DNA of 64,000 bases, taken from contig NZ_CP072392.1 in the NCBI RefSeq assembly GCF_017742835.1, positions 263,559 through 327,558 of the forward strand, given 5' to 3'. Each line of letters begins with the position of its first letter. Within the stretch, counting starts at the first letter, position 1. Below are positions 42,889 through 52,155 of this stretch, one piece after another. The notes under the pieces are model-generated. The model saw nothing but the letters and a program-made list of their open reading frames with translations. It ran no database searches and was not told the origin of the DNA. The translations under genes and the position numbers were made by a program. This DNA comes from Aquabacter sp. L1I39. GTDB taxonomy: Bacteria; Pseudomonadota; Alphaproteobacteria; Rhizobiales; Xanthobacteraceae.

Positions 42889-43782
42889 TCACGCCCGGCC
42901 GCCTGCCTCCAGATGCTCCAGCAATTCGCGGGCGAAGGTGGGCAAGGTGGTGCGGCTGCGCACGCAGAGGACGAGGCGCCGCCGCGTCCAGGGCTCATCC
43001 AGCGGGCGCACCGCGATGCCGCCGTCCAGGGCGAGGCGCAGCGCCGCCGCCTCCGGCAGCACCGCCACGCCCACGCCCGCCGCCACCATCACCGCCACCG
43101 GCTCGAAGCCATAGACCCGCACCCGGTATTTGGGCGCGGCCCCGGTGCGCAGGGCTTGCCGGCCCACCAGTTCCTGCATGGCATTGCCCGGCGGCAGGCC
43201 CACAAAGGGCTCGCCCAGGAGGTCGGCGAAGCGCACGGCCGGTTGCCCCGCCAAGGGATGGGCCGGCGGCAGCACTGCCACGAGGCGGTCTTCGCCATAG
43301 GGAGAAAGCTCCAGGCCGCGCGTATCCACCGCATCCGAACCGATGCCCAGATGGATGAGCCCCTGCGCCAGGGCCAGCGTGATCTGGCGGCTCGGCTGTT
43401 CGCTGAGGTCGAGATCCACATCCGGATGGGCGGTGAGGAAGGTGGCGAGATCCGCGTGCAAGCGCCCGCCGAGGGCCGCGGTATTGCACCAGAGCCGCAC
43501 ATGGCCCTTCAGTCCGCGCCCATAGCGGGCCAACTCTCCCCGCATGCGCTCGGTCTGGTCGAGGATCAGCCGGGCATGGTGGGCGAGCGCCTCGCCCGCC
43601 GGGGTCGGCATGGCGCCGGCGCGGGAGCGCGTGAGGAGGGGGGTGCCGATGGCGTCCTCCATGCCCTTGACTCGGGCCGAGGCGGAGGCGAGTGCCAGAT
43701 GCGCCCGCTCGGCGCCGGCGGTGATGGAGCCGGTCTCCACTACGGCGAGAAACAGGCGCAGGTCTGCGGGATCAAAGCGCAT
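42889..43782 (-). CDS. LysR-family transcriptional regulator
   Basis: A 297-residue LTTR. The N-terminal winged helix is LRLFLAVVETGSITAGAERAHLALASASARVKGMED. The effector domain (about 90-295) has the RBS-type pattern LGIGSDAVDTRGL and VAAGVGVAVLPEAAA. Divergent from the TauE/SafE gene (130-bp gap), which it probably regulates. Confidence 0.92.
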   Translation of the reverse strand: MRFDPADLRLFLAVVETGSITAGAERAHLALASASARVKGMEDAIGTPLLTRSRAGAMPTPAGEALAHHARLILDQTERMRGELARYGRGLKGHVRLWCNTAALGGRLHADLATFLTAHPDVDLDLSEQPSRQITLALAQGLIHLGIGSDAVDTRGLELSPYGEDRLVAVLPPAHPLAGQPAVRFADLLGEPFVGLPPGNAMQELVGRQALRTGAAPKYRVRVYGFEPVAVMVAAGVGVAVLPEAAALRLALDGGIAVRPLDEPWTRRRLVLCVRSRTTLPTFARELLEHLEAGGRA

Positions 43783-43912
43783 GGGCGGCCTTTCGGCTCA
43801 TCCTACGGATAAACCGAAGGATAAGGCCGTATCTTCCGCATTGTTGCAAGTCCAAGCTGGGATTAGAGCAGGACGCATCCGCTTTCGGCCTCCCTTTTTC
43901 GTCTGTGCGCCC

Positions 43913-44698
43913 ATGTCTTTTCCCCTGTCCCTCTCCTTCCCCGTGCCGCTGACCGAGGCCTCCCTTGCCTTCATCGTCGCGGTGCTCGTCTTTGCGGGGC
44001 TGGTGAAGGGCCTCATCGCCATGGGCATGCCCACCGTGGGGGTGGGGCTGTTGTGCCTCATCATGCCCCCGGCCCAAGCGGCGGCGCTGATCGTGGTGCC
44101 CGCCGCCATTTCCAACGTGGTGCAGCTTGCCACCGGCCCGCGCCTGACCCACACCGTGCGGCGCTTCTGGTCGATGATCGTCACCGTGGTGGCCGGTACG
44201 CTGGTGGGCGGGCTGGTGATGGGGGGCCTGGAATCCCATCTGGCGCCGGCCATCTTGGGCCTGACGCTGACCGTCTATGGCGTGATGGGCCTCCTGAACC
44301 TGCATCTGAGGACGCCGCCGGCATTGGAGCGGTGGCTTTCCCCGGTGGCGGGCTTCACGTCCGGCCTGCTCACCGGCACCACCGGGGTCACGGTGATGCC
44401 CATGGCGCCCTATCTCCAGTCCCTCGATATGCCGAAGGAGGAACTGGTGCAGGCGCTGGGGCTGGGCTTTGCCATCTCCACCTTCGCGCTCGGCTTCGTG
44501 CTGATGGGGCAGGGTGCGCCCTTTTCCGACCCCACCATGATGGGAGCGTCCCTGGCGGCGCTGGTGCCGGCGGTGGCGGGCATGGAGATTGGCCGCCGGC
44601 TGCGCCTGAGGGTGTCGCCCGCCGCCTTCCGGAAATGTTTCTTCGCGGGGCTGGCGCTGCTCGGGCTGCACATGCTCGCCCGCGCCGTTCTCATCTGA
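43913..44698 (+). CDS. Sulfite exporter TauE/SafE family membrane protein
   Basis: A 261-residue protein with about eight membrane helices and the duplicated TauE/SafE pattern (FAGLVKGLIAMGMPTVGVGLL and GFTSGLLTGTTGVTVMPMAPYL). Family members export sulfite, sulfoacetate or related organosulfonates. ATG 43913 is chosen because the longer upstream frame lies antisense to the LysR gene. Confidence 0.88.
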   Translation: MSFPLSLSFPVPLTEASLAFIVAVLVFAGLVKGLIAMGMPTVGVGLLCLIMPPAQAAALIVVPAAISNVVQLATGPRLTHTVRRFWSMIVTVVAGTLVGGLVMGGLESHLAPAILGLTLTVYGVMGLLNLHLRTPPALERWLSPVAGFTSGLLTGTTGVTVMPMAPYLQSLDMPKEELVQALGLGFAISTFALGFVLMGQGAPFSDPTMMGASLAALVPAVAGMEIGRRLRLRVSPAAFRKCFFAGLALLGLHMLARAVLI

Positions 44699-44713
44699 GG
44701 TCATCTTGACAAT

Positions 44714-44754
44714 GAAAAGAGGCCCGCCGGTGCACACCAGCGGGCCCCCTTTTG
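44714..44754. terminator. Bidirectional rho-independent terminator
   Basis: GGCCCGC and GCGGGCC form the stem; AAAAG lies to the left and CCTTTT to the right, so it can end both the TauE/SafE (+) and the patatin (-) transcripts, which converge here. Confidence 0.8.
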
Positions 44755-44769
44755 TTTATGCGTTGTGGT

Positions 44770-45921
44770 TCAGTCGTCGATGCGGTGCACGTCATGCACC
44801 ACCACCGAGGCTTCCTTCGGCGGGCGGCGGAGCCATTCGCGGTGGCGCAGAGTGCGCATGGTGTCCTCGATGCCGGCCTGCCAATGGTCGCGCATGGAGG
44901 TGCCGGAGAATTCGTAGTCCTTGAAGTCCCGCTCGTAGGTCTTTTCCTGGTAGATCAGGTGGCAGATGTTGACAGGGCCGGAAGCGGCATAGTCCTCCAG
45001 CACGGCGCGATCCTCGTCGGTGCGCAACTGTTCGGGAATGCGCAGCACCGTCTCCGCATGCTTGGTGCGCATCTCCTGAACCCGGCGGAACAGGTCGGTG
45101 GTGTAGCGGGTTCGGCTGGAATAGCCGATGTCCTTCTGGCGCTCGATCACGTCGAACATGTCGCGGGGCAGTTCGCCCCGGGCGCTGAACAGGTCCACCT
45201 GGAACACCAGGGTCGACGGATGGTCGGGCTGGTCCAGGAGCCATTGCAGCGGCGTGTTCGAGACGACGCCGCCGTCCCAGTAATATTCGCCGTCGATGCG
45301 AATGGCAGGGAAGGCCGGCGGCAGCGCGCCGGACGCCATCACATGCTCCGGCCCGATGCGGTGGGTGGTGTTGTCGAAATAGATGAAGTTGCCGGTGCGC
45401 ACGTTGGAGGCGCCCACCGAGAACCGCTTCTGGCCGTTATTGATGAGGTCGAAATCCACCAAGCGCAGCAGAGTCTCGCGCAAGGGCGAGGTGTCGTAGA
45501 GGCTGGTGGCACCCTCCGCGCCCGTGGGCAGCAGCCAGGGATTGGGCCAGCGGGGGCGGAAGAAGCCGGGCTGGCCGAGGCCGATGGTCGCGAGCGCGCT
45601 CATCTGGTTGCGCATGGCGCGGTAGATGTCGCCCTCGGGGGTGAAGGGGAAGAATTTGCGTCCCGACACCGTCTCCCAGAATTCCCGCAGGCGGGGCACG
45701 CGGTTTTCCGGTGTGTTTCCGGCGATGATGGCCGAGTTGATGGCGCCGATGGAGACACCCGAGATCCAGTTGGGCTCGGCACCGGTGGCGGAGAGCGCCT
45801 CATAGACGCCGGCCTGGTAGGCGCCCAGCGCCCCGCCGCCCTGGAAGACCAGCGCGACCCGGTCATAATCGTGAACGAGAGCGGCGATTTCCTGCGGATT
45901 GTGATCCAGACGCGTGCTCAT
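44770..45921 (-). CDS. Patatin-like phospholipase
   Basis: A 383-residue lipid acyl hydrolase with a Ser-Asp dyad. The oxyanion loop is VFQGGGALGAYQAGV, the nucleophile elbow GVSIGA, and the Asp in YYWDGGVVSNTPL. A C-terminal DUF3734-like region follows. ATG 45921 (MSTRLDHN) is preferred over 45942. It stands alone between convergent and divergent neighbours. Confidence 0.92.
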   Translation of the reverse strand: MSTRLDHNPQEIAALVHDYDRVALVFQGGGALGAYQAGVYEALSATGAEPNWISGVSIGAINSAIIAGNTPENRVPRLREFWETVSGRKFFPFTPEGDIYRAMRNQMSALATIGLGQPGFFRPRWPNPWLLPTGAEGATSLYDTSPLRETLLRLVDFDLINNGQKRFSVGASNVRTGNFIYFDNTTHRIGPEHVMASGALPPAFPAIRIDGEYYWDGGVVSNTPLQWLLDQPDHPSTLVFQVDLFSARGELPRDMFDVIERQKDIGYSSRTRYTTDLFRRVQEMRTKHAETVLRIPEQLRTDEDRAVLEDYAASGPVNICHLIYQEKTYERDFKDYEFSGTSMRDHWQAGIEDTMRTLRHREWLRRPPKEASVVVHDVHRIDD

Positions 45922-46165
45922 CAGTCCCTCGTTTCCTGACATCCCACCGGCCCGAGCGGCGGGCGCGCCCGCTGCGGAGGTGCGACGATCTTCATGTGAG
46001 AATGGCGTGCGCGCCGGCCGCGCGCAATCGCGGGAGGGCGAGAGCCGGGGCCGAGCGGATCGGCTGGACCGCCTCTCTTCAGGCGCTTCGGCGCGGCGTT
46101 AGGGTGGCGGTGCCTCCGAACGCCGCTGGCCTCAGGCTGACGGGTGCCTCACGGTACCGGGTGCC

Positions 46166-46912
46166 TCACTTGGGTTCGGCGAGATAATCGTAGATCACCT
46201 CGCCCATGCCCAGCGTTAGGTCGGCGCGCAGGTGCAGGGCGGAGACGATCTCCAGCACCGGCAGCCGGGCCACATCGCAGATGGCATGGGGGTAGAGGCC
46301 GAGGGCGGCCGGGCCGACCCAGCATTCCTTCAGGTCGATGTCTTCCAGGTAATAGCGCACCAGCTCGCAGATGCGGGGGGTGGCATCCACGTGGGGGATG
46401 ATCTTGATCATGTAGTTGGGCGCCTTGAGCGCGTTCATGACCACGTCCTTGTCGGCCGCCACGTGCTTGTAGCCCATGGTGGCCTCGGCACAGAGCGTCT
46501 TGCCATAATGGAGGCGGCCGGAGAGGACGTCCTTCTCCACTTCCATCTTGGGGTGCGCATATTTCTTGGGGAAGCCCCACAATTCGCGGCCGCCGGCGAT
46601 GGGCGCTTCGTCGTCCAGGTACATGGAGTGGACATAGCCGCCCTCCACGCCATTGAACTTCACGGGGATGACCTGTCCGGTCTCGGTATAGTCGCCGAAG
46701 CCGGTGGAATCGGGCATGCGGATGAATTCGTACTTCACCAGCGGCTCGAACACTTCCAGCGGCTCGGGCACCACCTTGCGCAGCGCCTCGATGTCGGTGC
46801 GGTAGGTGATGATCATGAATTCCCGGTCGAAGAACCGATAGGGTCCCTTCGGGAACGCAGGGTTCGTCAGCGGCATGGAATAGGCGGTGCGGCGAACGTC
46901 TTCGATCTTCAT
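46166..46912 (-). CDS. adc: Acetoacetate decarboxylase
   Basis: A 248-residue enzyme converting acetoacetate to acetone and CO2. [14 protein letters not shown] holds the Schiff-base Lys of the family, and [13 protein letters not shown] the acidic residues lowering its pKa. [25 protein letters not shown] is the classic start; the 52 residues encoded upstream are not family-like. Links to PHB/ketone metabolism suggested by phaZ nearby. Confidence 0.92.
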   Translation of the reverse strand: MKIEDVRRTAYSMPLTNPAFPKGPYRFFDREFMIITYRTDIEALRKVVPEPLEVFEPLVKYEFIRMPDSTGFGDYTETGQVIPVKFNGVEGGYVHSMYLDDEAPIAGGRELWGFPKKYAHPKMEVEKDVLSGRLHYGKTLCAEATMGYKHVAADKDVVMNALKAPNYMIKIIPHVDATPRICELVRYYLEDIDLKECWVGPAALGLYPHAICDVARLPVLEIVSALHLRADLTLGMGEVIYDYLAEPK

Positions 46913-47095
46913 GGGGAACTCCGAACTCCATCCGACCGGAACGGGTGTGCGGCCGGAGGGAGCCGTCCGCAACGTCATCTCGCAGGCGCGAGATGACATG
47001 AGGTTAGCCCATAGCTTGCCTGCGTGACAGCCCCGAGACGCACCGGCGTGGCGGGCCCCGCCGGGCATGGAAAAAATGGCTGCGGGGGCCGGGGA

Positions 47096-48088
47096 TCAGA
47101 ATTCCAGCAGTCCGGCGCTGCCCGAGGCTGTGCCAAAGGCCACCGCCCCGCCATCCGCCCGCCATCCGATGGCGGTCACCGGGGTGGCGTCGGGCTTGCG
47201 CAGGAGGATCTCGGCGCCATCGGAGATGCGCACCATCAGCACCATGCCGTCCTCGAAGCCGGCCGCCAGCACGGGGTCCTTGGGATGGCAGGCCACCTGC
47301 GTCACCTTGCCGGTGGTGGAGGGGGCCAGCATGGAGGGCTGCTTGCCCATGGGGCCTTCCTTGGACTGGAACGGCCACAGGATCACTTCCGTCGAGCCGG
47401 AGGAGGCCAGCCACTTGCCATCGGCGGTGAATTGGAACGACTTCACCCGGCTCGGATAGCCGGTCATGCGCATATGGCCGCCATCCACCACCCGCCAGCC
47501 ATGGAGCGCGGCTTCCTGCATGGTGGTGATGACGAAGCGGTTGTCCGGGCTGAACACGACGCCCAGGTGCGAGCCCTTCCAGCCCAGCGTCTCGGGCTTG
47601 GAGCCCGGCGCATTGGGGAACCACAAAGTCACCCCGCCATAATGGGCCACCGCCAGGCGGATGCCCTTGTGGGCGAAGCCAAGGCCGCCGACGGTGGAGC
47701 CCACCTCCAATTGGCGCGGCTCGCCCTTCGGCGAAATCATGTGGGCGGTCTTGCCCACCGAATAGGCGGTGATGCCGTCCGGGCCCAGGGCCACATGGTC
47801 CACCCAGCGGGCCTTGTGCTCCGCGAGGATGTTCATCGTGCCGTCGGCGGCCAGTTCCACCACCTTGCCGTCATCGCCGCCGCTGACGAGCCGCCGGCCA
47901 TTGCCGGCCACTTCCAGCGGCACGCCATCATGGAGCGTGACTTTGAGGGGAGAGGCGCCCACGAGGGTGGCGGCGCCCGCATCCTCCACCAGCACGCAGG
48001 TCCCGCCCAGAAAGCCGGAATGGACGATGCCGCTGTCCAGGGTGAAGGTGCGGACCTTGTCTGTGAGCGAAGAGGGAACAGTGGACAT
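47096..48088 (-). CDS. WD40 repeat protein
   Basis: A 330-residue beta-propeller. Repeats with the WD-type endings are visible: VSGGDDGKVVELAADG, VAHYGGVTLWFPNAP, TADGKWLASSGSTEVILWPFQ and VAFGTASGSAGLLEF (about seven blades). No signal peptide. Likely a cytoplasmic scaffold; partner unknown. Divergent from the HrpB helicase gene. Confidence 0.88.
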   Translation of the reverse strand: MSTVPSSLTDKVRTFTLDSGIVHSGFLGGTCVLVEDAGAATLVGASPLKVTLHDGVPLEVAGNGRRLVSGGDDGKVVELAADGTMNILAEHKARWVDHVALGPDGITAYSVGKTAHMISPKGEPRQLEVGSTVGGLGFAHKGIRLAVAHYGGVTLWFPNAPGSKPETLGWKGSHLGVVFSPDNRFVITTMQEAALHGWRVVDGGHMRMTGYPSRVKSFQFTADGKWLASSGSTEVILWPFQSKEGPMGKQPSMLAPSTTGKVTQVACHPKDPVLAAGFEDGMVLMVRISDGAEILLRKPDATPVTAIGWRADGGAVAFGTASGSAGLLEF

Positions 48089-48314
48089 GCGCCAGCCGGA
48101 ATGTCTGCGCCGTCGGGGGCAATCCGCCCTCCGAAGGCTTGAAGGAGAAGCCCGTGCGATCCGCGACGCAGCGGGTGCGCCGACGGTTCGTTCGCTCCCT
48201 AGATAAGCGAGGCGAGGGCATTTGTCGCCCCGCCCCTCGGCGTTCGGCTCCCGTTTCGGCCGTGCCCCCCGCCATGCTACAGGACGCGCCCCGCCGTCCC
48301 ATCGCCCTGGCCCC

Positions 48315-50804
48315 ATGTTCGACACCCGCCTGCCCATCGATGACGTCCTGGATCCGCTGCGCGAGACGCTGGCGCGGGGGCCGAACGCCGTGCTGGTGGC
48401 GCCGCCTGGCGCCGGCAAGACCACGCGGGTGCCGCTCGCCCTCATGGACGAACCCTGGGTCGCCGGCCGCAAGATCCTGGTGCTGGAGCCCCGCCGCCTC
48501 GCCGCTCGCGCCGCCGCTACCCGGATGGCGCAGACGCTGGGCGAGAAGGTGGGGGAACGGGTCGGCTATCGGGTGCGGCTGAAGGCGGAGGTCTCCCGGC
48601 GCACCCGCATCGAGGTGGTGACGGAAGGTGTCTTCACCCGCATGATCCTGGACGATCCGGAACTCTCCGGCATCGCCGCCGTGCTGTTCGACGAATATCA
48701 CGAGCGCTCCCTGGACGCGGACCTGGGCCTTGCTTTGGCGCTCGATGCCCAAGGCGGGCTGCGGGAAGACCTTCGCCTGCTCGCCATGTCCGCCACCCTG
48801 GATGGGGCCCGCGTCGCCGCCTTGCTGGGCGGGGAGAGCGGCCCGGCGCCCGTGATCGAGAGCGAAGGGCGCGCCTTTCCCGTGGAGACCTTCTATCTCG
48901 GCCGCGATCCGCGCGCGCCCATCGACCGTCAGGTGGCCGATGCGGTGGTGCGGGCGCTCAACGCCGAGCGCGGCTCGATCCTCGCCTTCCTGCCCGGCGC
49001 GGGGGAGATCCGCCGGACCGAAACCCTTCTGCGCGAGCGCGTGCGCGACAGGGACGTGGCCATCGTGCCGCTTTATGGCGCGCTGGACGCCGCCGAGCAG
49101 GACCGGGCCGTGCTGCCCGCACCCGCCGGCACGCGCAAGGTGGTGCTCGCCACCTCCATCGCCGAGACCAGCCTGACCATTGAGGGCGTGCGGGTGGTGG
49201 TGGATGGGGGCCTTGCCCGCGTGCCCCGCTTCGAGCCAGACGTGGGCCTGACCCGTCTTGAGACCGTGCGCGTCTCCCGCGCCGCCGCCGGCCAGAGGCG
49301 GGGCCGCGCCGGGCGCACCGAGCCGGGCATCTGCTATCGCCTGTGGAGCGAGGGGGAGACGGCGAGCCTCCAGCCTTTCGCGACGCCGGAAATTCTCGCC
49401 GCCGACTTGACCGGCCTGGTGCTGGATCTGGCCGCCTGGGGCGTGCGCGATGCCCGCAGCCTCGCCTTTCTCGATCCGCCGCCCGTCCCGGCTTTGGCCG
49501 AGGCCAAGGCGCTGCTGGTGTTGCTCGGCGCGCTCGATGCGGACGGCGCGGTGACGCCGCTCGGCCGGCGCATGGCGCGCCTGCCCTTGCCGCCGCGCCT
49601 CTCGCACATGGTCGTTGCCGGCGCCGATGCGGGCCTGGCGCAGGAGGCGGCGGAGATCGCCGCCGTGCTGGTGGAGCGGGGGCTGGGCGGGGATGGTGTC
49701 GACCTTCTCCACCGCCTCGACGGCTTCCGCCGCGAGCGTTCCCGCCGGGCGGACGATGCGCGCCGCCTCGCCGATCGCTGGGCGCAGAGTGCTGAACGGG
49801 GGGCCGGGGAGGCGCGCCTCTCCTTGGCGCAGGGCGCATCGCCCGCCGGCCTGCTGGCCTTGGCCTTCCCGGACCGCGTCGCCAAGGGCCGGGGCGATGG
49901 CACCCGGTTTCTCCTGGCCAATGGCAGGGGCGGGGTGATGGAACCCTCCGCGGCACTCGCCCGCGCGCCTTTTCTGACGGTGGCGGAGGTGTCCGGCCGC
50001 GCCGAGGCCGCCCGCATCACGCTGGCCGCCGCCCTGGACGTTGAAGAATTGGAGCGCCTGTTCGCCGCCGACATCACCAGCGGCGTGGAGGTGGCCTTCG
50101 ATGCGGAAGCCGCTGCTGTGCGGGCACGCGAAACACGCCGCCTGCGGGCCCTGGTGCTGGCGGACCGCCCCCGCCCGGTGCCGCAGGGGCCGGAGACGGC
50201 GGCGGCGCTGGCGCGGGGCGTGGTGGGGCTGGGCCTTGTCCGTTTGCCCTGGAGCGCGGCGCTCTCCCAATGGCGTGACCGTGTGATGTTCCTGCGCGCG
50301 GCCGAGGGCGAGCCCTGGCCGGACCTCTCTGACGCCGCCTTGGCGCAGGCGCCGCAGGATTGGCTCGCGCCTTATCTGGAGGGGCGCACGGCGCTCGCCG
50401 ACATCACGGCGAGCGACCTTTCCAACGCCTTGCACGCGCTTTTGCCCTATGAGCTGACCCGGCGCCTGGAGGCGGAGGCCCCCACCCATTTCGAGGCGCC
50501 CACCGGCTCGCGCCTGCCCATCGATTATGGGGCGGAAGGCGGCCCGGCCGTGTCGGTGCGGGTGCAGGAGATGTTCGGTCTGACGGTGCACCCCGCCATT
50601 GCCGGCGGGCGGGTGCCCCTTACTTTGGCCTTGCTCTCACCCGCCCATCGGCCCATCCAGATGACCAAGGACCTGCCGCAATTCTGGCGCGGCTCCTGGC
50701 GGGACGTGCGGGCGGACATGCGCGGGCGCTATCCCAAGCATCCCTGGCCGGAAGACCCCTCGCAGGCCCCGCCCACAACGCGGGCAAAGCCAAGAGGCAC
50801 CTGA
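48315..50804 (+). CDS. hrpB: ATP-dependent helicase HrpB
   Basis: An 829-residue DEAH-type helicase. Motif I APPGAGKTT, motif Ia LEPRRLAAR, motif II DEYHERSLDADL, motif III LAMSATLDG, motif V ATSIAETSLTIEGV, motif VI QRRGRAGRTEPG are all present in order, then the HA2 and HrpB C-terminal domains. HrpB is widespread but of unclear role in RNA metabolism. Frame is open to 48222; ATG 48315 matches the family start. Confidence 0.95.
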   Translation: MFDTRLPIDDVLDPLRETLARGPNAVLVAPPGAGKTTRVPLALMDEPWVAGRKILVLEPRRLAARAAATRMAQTLGEKVGERVGYRVRLKAEVSRRTRIEVVTEGVFTRMILDDPELSGIAAVLFDEYHERSLDADLGLALALDAQGGLREDLRLLAMSATLDGARVAALLGGESGPAPVIESEGRAFPVETFYLGRDPRAPIDRQVADAVVRALNAERGSILAFLPGAGEIRRTETLLRERVRDRDVAIVPLYGALDAAEQDRAVLPAPAGTRKVVLATSIAETSLTIEGVRVVVDGGLARVPRFEPDVGLTRLETVRVSRAAAGQRRGRAGRTEPGICYRLWSEGETASLQPFATPEILAADLTGLVLDLAAWGVRDARSLAFLDPPPVPALAEAKALLVLLGALDADGAVTPLGRRMARLPLPPRLSHMVVAGADAGLAQEAAEIAAVLVERGLGGDGVDLLHRLDGFRRERSRRADDARRLADRWAQSAERGAGEARLSLAQGASPAGLLALAFPDRVAKGRGDGTRFLLANGRGGVMEPSAALARAPFLTVAEVSGRAEAARITLAAALDVEELERLFAADITSGVEVAFDAEAAAVRARETRRLRALVLADRPRPVPQGPETAAALARGVVGLGLVRLPWSAALSQWRDRVMFLRAAEGEPWPDLSDAALAQAPQDWLAPYLEGRTALADITASDLSNALHALLPYELTRRLEAEAPTHFEAPTGSRLPIDYGAEGGPAVSVRVQEMFGLTVHPAIAGGRVPLTLALLSPAHRPIQMTKDLPQFWRGSWRDVRADMRGRYPKHPWPEDPSQAPPTTRAKPRGT

Positions 50805-50876
50805 GGGTGCCGTGATGCCGCCCGCTTCCTGTGGCTGGGATGGGGGACAACAAGGTCCGCAAGCAAAGGGCTGGTC

Positions 50877-51497
50877 ATGTCGATCAAGGTCATTGAGGGA
50901 CTCACCGGCGTGGTTCTGGCCGGCGGCGAGGCCCGGCGCATGGGGCGCATCAACAAGGCGCTGGTGACGGTGGGCGGGGTGCCGGTGATCGACCACATCC
51001 TCGCCCGCCTGGCCGAGACCTGCCAGCATGTGATGGTGATCGCCAATGATCCCGCACCCTATGCGGAGCGGGGCCTGGAGGTGCATGGGGACGTGATGCC
51101 CCATCACGCGGCGCTTGGCGGGCTCTACACCGCCCTGCTGAAGGCCCCGACCGAACACGTGTTTGTCTGCGCCTGCGACATGCCCTTCCTCTCCGCCCCG
51201 CTCATCCGGCACCTATCCTATGCCCTCGACGGTCATGACGCCGCCGTGCCGCGCGATGCCTACGGTCTCCAGCCGCTGCACGCCATCTATGCCCGCCGCA
51301 TTGCGCCGGTGCTGCAACCCTTCCTGCTGCGCGGCGAATTGAAGCTGGAAAAGGTCATCGCCACGCTCGATGCCCACATCCTGCCCCCCGCCGAGGTGGA
51401 GCCCTATGCGGCCGAAGCCAACATCTTCTTCAATGTGAATACGCCCGCCGACCTGGAGCAGGCGCGCCGGCAGGCGGGGCATCCGGGGGAGCCCTGA
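50877..51497 (+). CDS. mobA: Molybdenum cofactor guanylyltransferase
   Basis: A 206-residue nucleotidyltransferase that adds GMP to molybdopterin. VVLAGGEARRMGRINKALVTVGG is the signature (LAGG-x-x-x-RMG-x-x-KAL), and CDMPFLSAPLI the metal-binding Asp strand. AAAGGG precedes the ATG. A separate mobB is not seen. Confidence 0.93.
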   Translation: MSIKVIEGLTGVVLAGGEARRMGRINKALVTVGGVPVIDHILARLAETCQHVMVIANDPAPYAERGLEVHGDVMPHHAALGGLYTALLKAPTEHVFVCACDMPFLSAPLIRHLSYALDGHDAAVPRDAYGLQPLHAIYARRIAPVLQPFLLRGELKLEKVIATLDAHILPPAEVEPYAAEANIFFNVNTPADLEQARRQAGHPGEP

Positions 51498-51549
51498 GTG
51501 GCGCGCGCCGTCCGCCTCGCTATGGTGGCGCGCTTCGAGGACGAGGATC

Positions 51550-51993
51550 ATGGGCGGCATGGCGCAAGAGGACCAGCAGGCGCACCAGCAGCAAGGCGAA
51601 CAGCAGCAGGCGCCCGAGCGCTCGGTCTATGACCGCATGGGCGGAGAGGCGGGCATTCGCCGGCTCACCGGGCGCTTCTATGAATTGATGGACACCTTGC
51701 CCGAGGCCGCCGAGTGCCGGGCCATCCATCCCGAAAGCCTCGCCGGCAGCGAGCAGAAGCTGTTCGAATACCTGTCCTACTGGTTCGGTGGCCCACCGCT
51801 GTTCGTGGAGCGCCACGGCGCGCCCATGATGCGCCAGCGCCATTTTCGCGCGCCCATCGGGCCCCTGGAACGCGATGGCTGGCTCATCTGCTTCCGCCGC
51901 GCCTTCGACGAGACGGTGGAGGATCCCGGCCTTCGGGACGTGGTCATGCCCCGCGTGGAGGCGCTCGCCATGCACATGCAGAACAAGGCGTGA
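51550..51993 (+). CDS. Group II truncated haemoglobin
   Basis: A 147-residue globin with a Gln-rich head (about 1-25). ERSVYDRMGGEAGIRRLTGRFYELM is the typical start; LFEYLSYWFGGPPLFVERHGAPMMRQRHFRAPIG carries the proximal His (RQRHF) and group II Trp/Phe pattern. Proposed roles are oxygen or NO chemistry. The Gln/His-rich tail at the front is unusual. Confidence 0.92.
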   Translation: MGGMAQEDQQAHQQQGEQQQAPERSVYDRMGGEAGIRRLTGRFYELMDTLPEAAECRAIHPESLAGSEQKLFEYLSYWFGGPPLFVERHGAPMMRQRHFRAPIGPLERDGWLICFRRAFDETVEDPGLRDVVMPRVEALAMHMQNKA

Positions 51994-52155
51994 CCAGTTT
52001 TGCATCGCAATAAATCTGTGTTCTGAGCGGTTTCGGAGTAATGCTTTAAATAGTGCACTGCTAGGATTCAAAAAGTGAGCGAAGTCAAAGACTGAAATCG
52101 CCGTCTCCGTGGTAAGCTCCTGCCAAAGGTCCGACGTCAGGGTAGGAGACCTGGA

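Noticed and set aside
43860..43890. Third copy of the TAGAG palindrome upstream of the TauE gene
   Set aside because: Only a short similarity (TTAGAGCAGGA) without inverted arms.
47928..50591. 887-codon open frame on the minus strand opposite hrpB
   Set aside because: Same antisense artefact; all helicase motifs lie on the plus strand.
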